Origin: Solirubrobacteraceae bacterium | GTDB lineage: Bacteria; Actinomycetota; Thermoleophilia; Solirubrobacterales; Solirubrobacteraceae | DNA length: 7,775 bases | Direction: 5' to 3' | Assembly (NCBI GenBank): GCA_030038955.1 | Contig: JASHQV010000414.1 | Span: 1 to 7,775 of the forward strand | Shown: positions 5,644 to 7,775 of the stretch, piece by piece | Numbering within the stretch: the first letter of the stretch is position 1 | Layout of the letters: each line of letters begins with the position of its first letter | Position numbers and translations under genes: made by a program | The notes under the pieces: model-generated | Databases searched by the model: none | Told to the model about the DNA's origin: nothing | Seen by the model: only the letters and a program-made list of their open reading frames with translations

Positions 5644-7775
5644 CGACCACGTCGAACGAGCGGGCGGCGGGCGCGATCCTCGCGGGCCGCCGCCCGCGAG
5701 CGCAGACGCGCGCCCGCGATCCGGATCTGAGCGGCTACGCCGAGCGCGACGGGGTGCGCGTGTTCTATGAGGTCTATGGAGACGGCGACCCGACGGTGCT
5801 GCTGCTGCCGACGTGGTCGATCATCCATTCGCGCTTCTGGAAGGCGCAGATCCCGTACCTGGCGCGCCACCTCCGGGTGGTGACGTTCGACGGGCGCGGC
5901 AACGGCCGCTCGGACCGGCCGATCGGCGGCGAGGCGTACACGCCGGACGAGTTCGCGGCCGACACGCTCATGGTGATGGACGCGACCGCGACCGAGCGGA
6001 GCGCGTTGGTGGCGCTGTCCTGCGGCGCGCTGTGGGCGACGATCGTCGCCGCCGACCACCCCGAGCGCGTCGACAGCGTGCTGTACATCAGTCCTGCGGT
6101 CGGTCTGGCGCCGGGACACCCGGAGCGGGCAGTGCATGCGTTTGACGAATCGCTGGCCACCGACGAGGGCTGGGCCAAGTACAACAGCCACTACTGGCAG
6201 CGCGACTACCTCGGGTTCCTCGAGTTCTTCTTCGCCAAGTGCTTCAGCGAGCCGCACTCGAGCAAGCAGATCGAGGACTGCATCGGCTGGGCGCTCGAGA
6301 CCGATCCCGAGACGCTCGCCGACACCAGCCGCGGGATCGGGCTTGCCTGCAGCACCGAGAGCTTCCGGGAGATCTGCGCCCGCGTGCGCTGCCCGACGCT
6401 CGTGATCCATGGCGACGCGGACGAGGTCCGCCCGCTCAGGCAGGGCGCGGCGCTCGCCGAGGCGACCGGCGGCGAGCTCGTCACGCTCGAGGGTGCGGGA
6501 CATATCCCGAATGCCCGCGACCCGGTCAAGGTCAACCTGCTGCTGCGCGAGTTCATCGGTGGCCGCCATGCGCCGAGCGCGACCTGGAGCCGCGCCCGCA
6601 CGCGCGGACGCCGCGTGCTGTACGTCTCCTCGCCGATTGGCCTCGGCCACGCGCGACGCGACATCGCGATCGCCGACGAGCTCCGCAAGCTCCACCCCGA
6701 GCTCGAGATCGACTGGCTCGCCCAGCACCCGGTGACGACGATGCTGGAGGCGCACGGCGAGCGGATCCATCCCGCGAGTCGGCAGCTCGCGAACGAATCG
6801 GGGCACATGGAGTCGGAGTCAGCCGAGCACGACCTCCACGCCTTCCAGGCAATCCGGCGGATGGACGAGCTGCTGATCGCCAACTTCATGGTCTTCCACG
6901 AGCTCGTCACCGCAGAGCAGTACGACCTGTGGATCGGCGACGAGGCCTGGGAGGTCGACTACTACCTGCACGAGAACCCGGAGCTGAAGACCGCCGCGTA
7001 CGTGTGGCTGACTGACTTCGTCGGATGGCTGCCGATGCCGGATGGCGGCGCGCGCGAGCAATTCGTGTGCGCCGACTACAACGCCGAGATGATCGAGCAG
7101 ATCGCGCGCTATCCGCGCGTTCGCGACCGGGCGGTGTTCGTCGGCGAGCCCGACGACATCGTCCCTGAGCGGTTCGGCCCCGGGCTGCCGGCGATCCGCG
7201 AGTGGACCGAGCAGCACTACAGCTTCGCCGGCCACGTCACCGGCTTCGAGCCGGTGACGTCCGCTGAGCGCGCGGCCCTGCGCGCCGAGCTCGGCTACCA
7301 CGACGACGAGCGCGTGTGCATCGTCACCGTGGGCGGCTCGGGCGTCGGCGGCAGCCTCCTGCGCCGCGTGATCGCGAGCTTCCCCGAGGCGAAGCGCCTC
7401 GTCCCCGAGCTGCGGATGATCGCTGTCGCCGGGCCGCGCGTCGACCCGGAGTCGCTGCCCGGGTGCGATGGCCTCGAGATCCGCGCATACGTGTCCGACC
7501 TGTACCGGCACCTGGCCGCGTGTGACCACGCGGTCGTCCAGGGCGGCCTCACCACCGGCATGGAGCTGACCGCCAACCAGCGCCCGTTCATCTACTTCCC
7601 GCTCGCGCACCACTTTGAGCAGAGCCTGCACGTCCACCACCGCCTCCGTCGCCACGGCGCCGGGCGGCGGATGGAGTTCGATCGCTCACCACCGGAGGCG
7701 ATCGCGGAGGCGATCGCGTCCGAGCTGGGGCGGCCGGTCGACTACCGCAAGGTCGCGCCGGATGGCGCAGCCCGG
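5640..7775 (+). CDS. Alpha/beta hydrolase-glycosyltransferase fusion protein (partial, C-terminus beyond right edge)
   Basis: One uninterrupted frame of 712 visible codons encodes two enzymes. After an Arg-rich leader (1-32), an alpha/beta hydrolase spans about 33-306. It has GYAERDGVRVFYEVYGDGD (32-50), FDGRGNGRSDRP (83-94), the nucleophile elbow ALSCG with Ser127, the acid in IHGDADEV (Asp259) and the base in GAGHIPNARDP (His288), giving a complete triad. A short basic linker (about 307-324) leads into a GT-B glycosyltransferase. Its N-terminal loop is VLYVSSPIGLGHARRDIA (326-343), a second-domain glycine loop is GGSGVGG (565-571), and the donor-binding stretch is VVQGGLTTGMEL (632-643), followed by RPFIYFPLAHHFEQ. 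This resembles UGT/MGT and MurG-type enzymes that use nucleotide sugars; Gln634 replaces the usual His before GG. The visible glycosyltransferase is nearly full length, so little is probably missing. Substrates are unknown: an ester or lactone for the hydrolase and a small lipophilic acceptor for the transferase are guesses. The TTG start overlaps the methyltransferase stop. Confidence 0.88.
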   Translation, partial: MTTTSNERAAGAILAGRRPRAQTRARDPDLSGYAERDGVRVFYEVYGDGDPTVLLLPTWSIIHSRFWKAQIPYLARHLRVVTFDGRGNGRSDRPIGGEAYTPDEFAADTLMVMDATATERSALVALSCGALWATIVAADHPERVDSVLYISPAVGLAPGHPERAVHAFDESLATDEGWAKYNSHYWQRDYLGFLEFFFAKCFSEPHSSKQIEDCIGWALETDPETLADTSRGIGLACSTESFREICARVRCPTLVIHGDADEVRPLRQGAALAEATGGELVTLEGAGHIPNARDPVKVNLLLREFIGGRHAPSATWSRARTRGRRVLYVSSPIGLGHARRDIAIADELRKLHPELEIDWLAQHPVTTMLEAHGERIHPASRQLANESGHMESESAEHDLHAFQAIRRMDELLIANFMVFHELVTAEQYDLWIGDEAWEVDYYLHENPELKTAAYVWLTDFVGWLPMPDGGAREQFVCADYNAEMIEQIARYPRVRDRAVFVGEPDDIVPERFGPGLPAIREWTEQHYSFAGHVTGFEPVTSAERAALRAELGYHDDERVCIVTVGGSGVGGSLLRRVIASFPEAKRLVPELRMIAVAGPRVDPESLPGCDGLEIRAYVSDLYRHLAACDHAVVQGGLTTGMELTANQRPFIYFPLAHHFEQSLHVHHRLRRHGAGRRMEFDRSPPEAIAEAIASELGRPVDYRKVAPDGAAR

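Noticed and set aside
5466..6806. Minus-strand open frame of 446 codons opposite the methyltransferase end and the hydrolase
   Set aside because: Its translation is Arg/Ala/His-rich with no recognisable domain, while the opposite strand encodes clear enzyme motifs throughout. Long antisense frames are expected in GC-rich coding DNA.
6819..7655. Minus-strand open frame of 278 codons opposite the glycosyltransferase domain
   Set aside because: Low-complexity composition, no motifs, and fully covered by the in-frame glycosyltransferase on the plus strand.
1..7775. CRISPR arrays, tRNA or rRNA genes, insertion sequences, attachment sites
   Set aside because: No regularly spaced direct repeats, no tRNA-like cloverleaf, no transposase and no terminal inverted repeats were seen. 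The window is almost wholly accounted for by six genes.

Overview
The window is about 7.8 kb of GC-rich, densely coded bacterial DNA with strong G/C preference at third codon positions. A very large LuxR regulator of the LAL type, GC-rich codon use and several starts without a Shine-Dalgarno site suggest an actinobacterium. A deep-branching class such as Thermoleophilia is plausible, but this is inference; no rRNA or other phylogenetic marker is present.

Left part (1-1769). At the left edge is the 5' part of a minus-strand gene for a lipid-anchored periplasmic-type binding protein of the sulfate-binding (Sbp/CysP) family. Across an unusually AT-rich gap of about 78 bases, two plus-strand genes are read away from it: a PaaG-like crotonase (enoyl-CoA hydratase/isomerase) and, 5 bases later, a GNAT acetyltransferase resembling spermidine/spermine acetyltransferases. 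These two probably share a transcript.

Middle (1716-4445). A 909-residue LAL regulator lies on the minus strand: an N-terminal ATPase with Walker A and B motifs, a long helical middle and a C-terminal LuxR helix-turn-helix. Its last 17 codons overlap, tail to tail and in exact codon register, the last 17 codons of the acetyltransferase gene.

Right part (4446-7775). A gap of 118 bases separates the regulator from a divergent plus-strand pair. First is a class I SAM methyltransferase with an N-terminal winged helix, preceded by a strong ribosome-binding site. Its TGA stop overlaps the TTG start of one long open frame that runs off the right edge. That frame encodes an alpha/beta hydrolase joined, without any stop or frameshift, to a GT-B glycosyltransferase of the UGT/MurG type (712 residues visible).

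The most interesting unit is this right part: a divergent regulator, a methyltransferase and a hydrolase-glycosyltransferase fusion, tightly coupled. It looks like a small tailoring or modification cassette whose substrate is unknown. The regulator is the natural candidate to control it. The left part looks like ordinary metabolism and transport.
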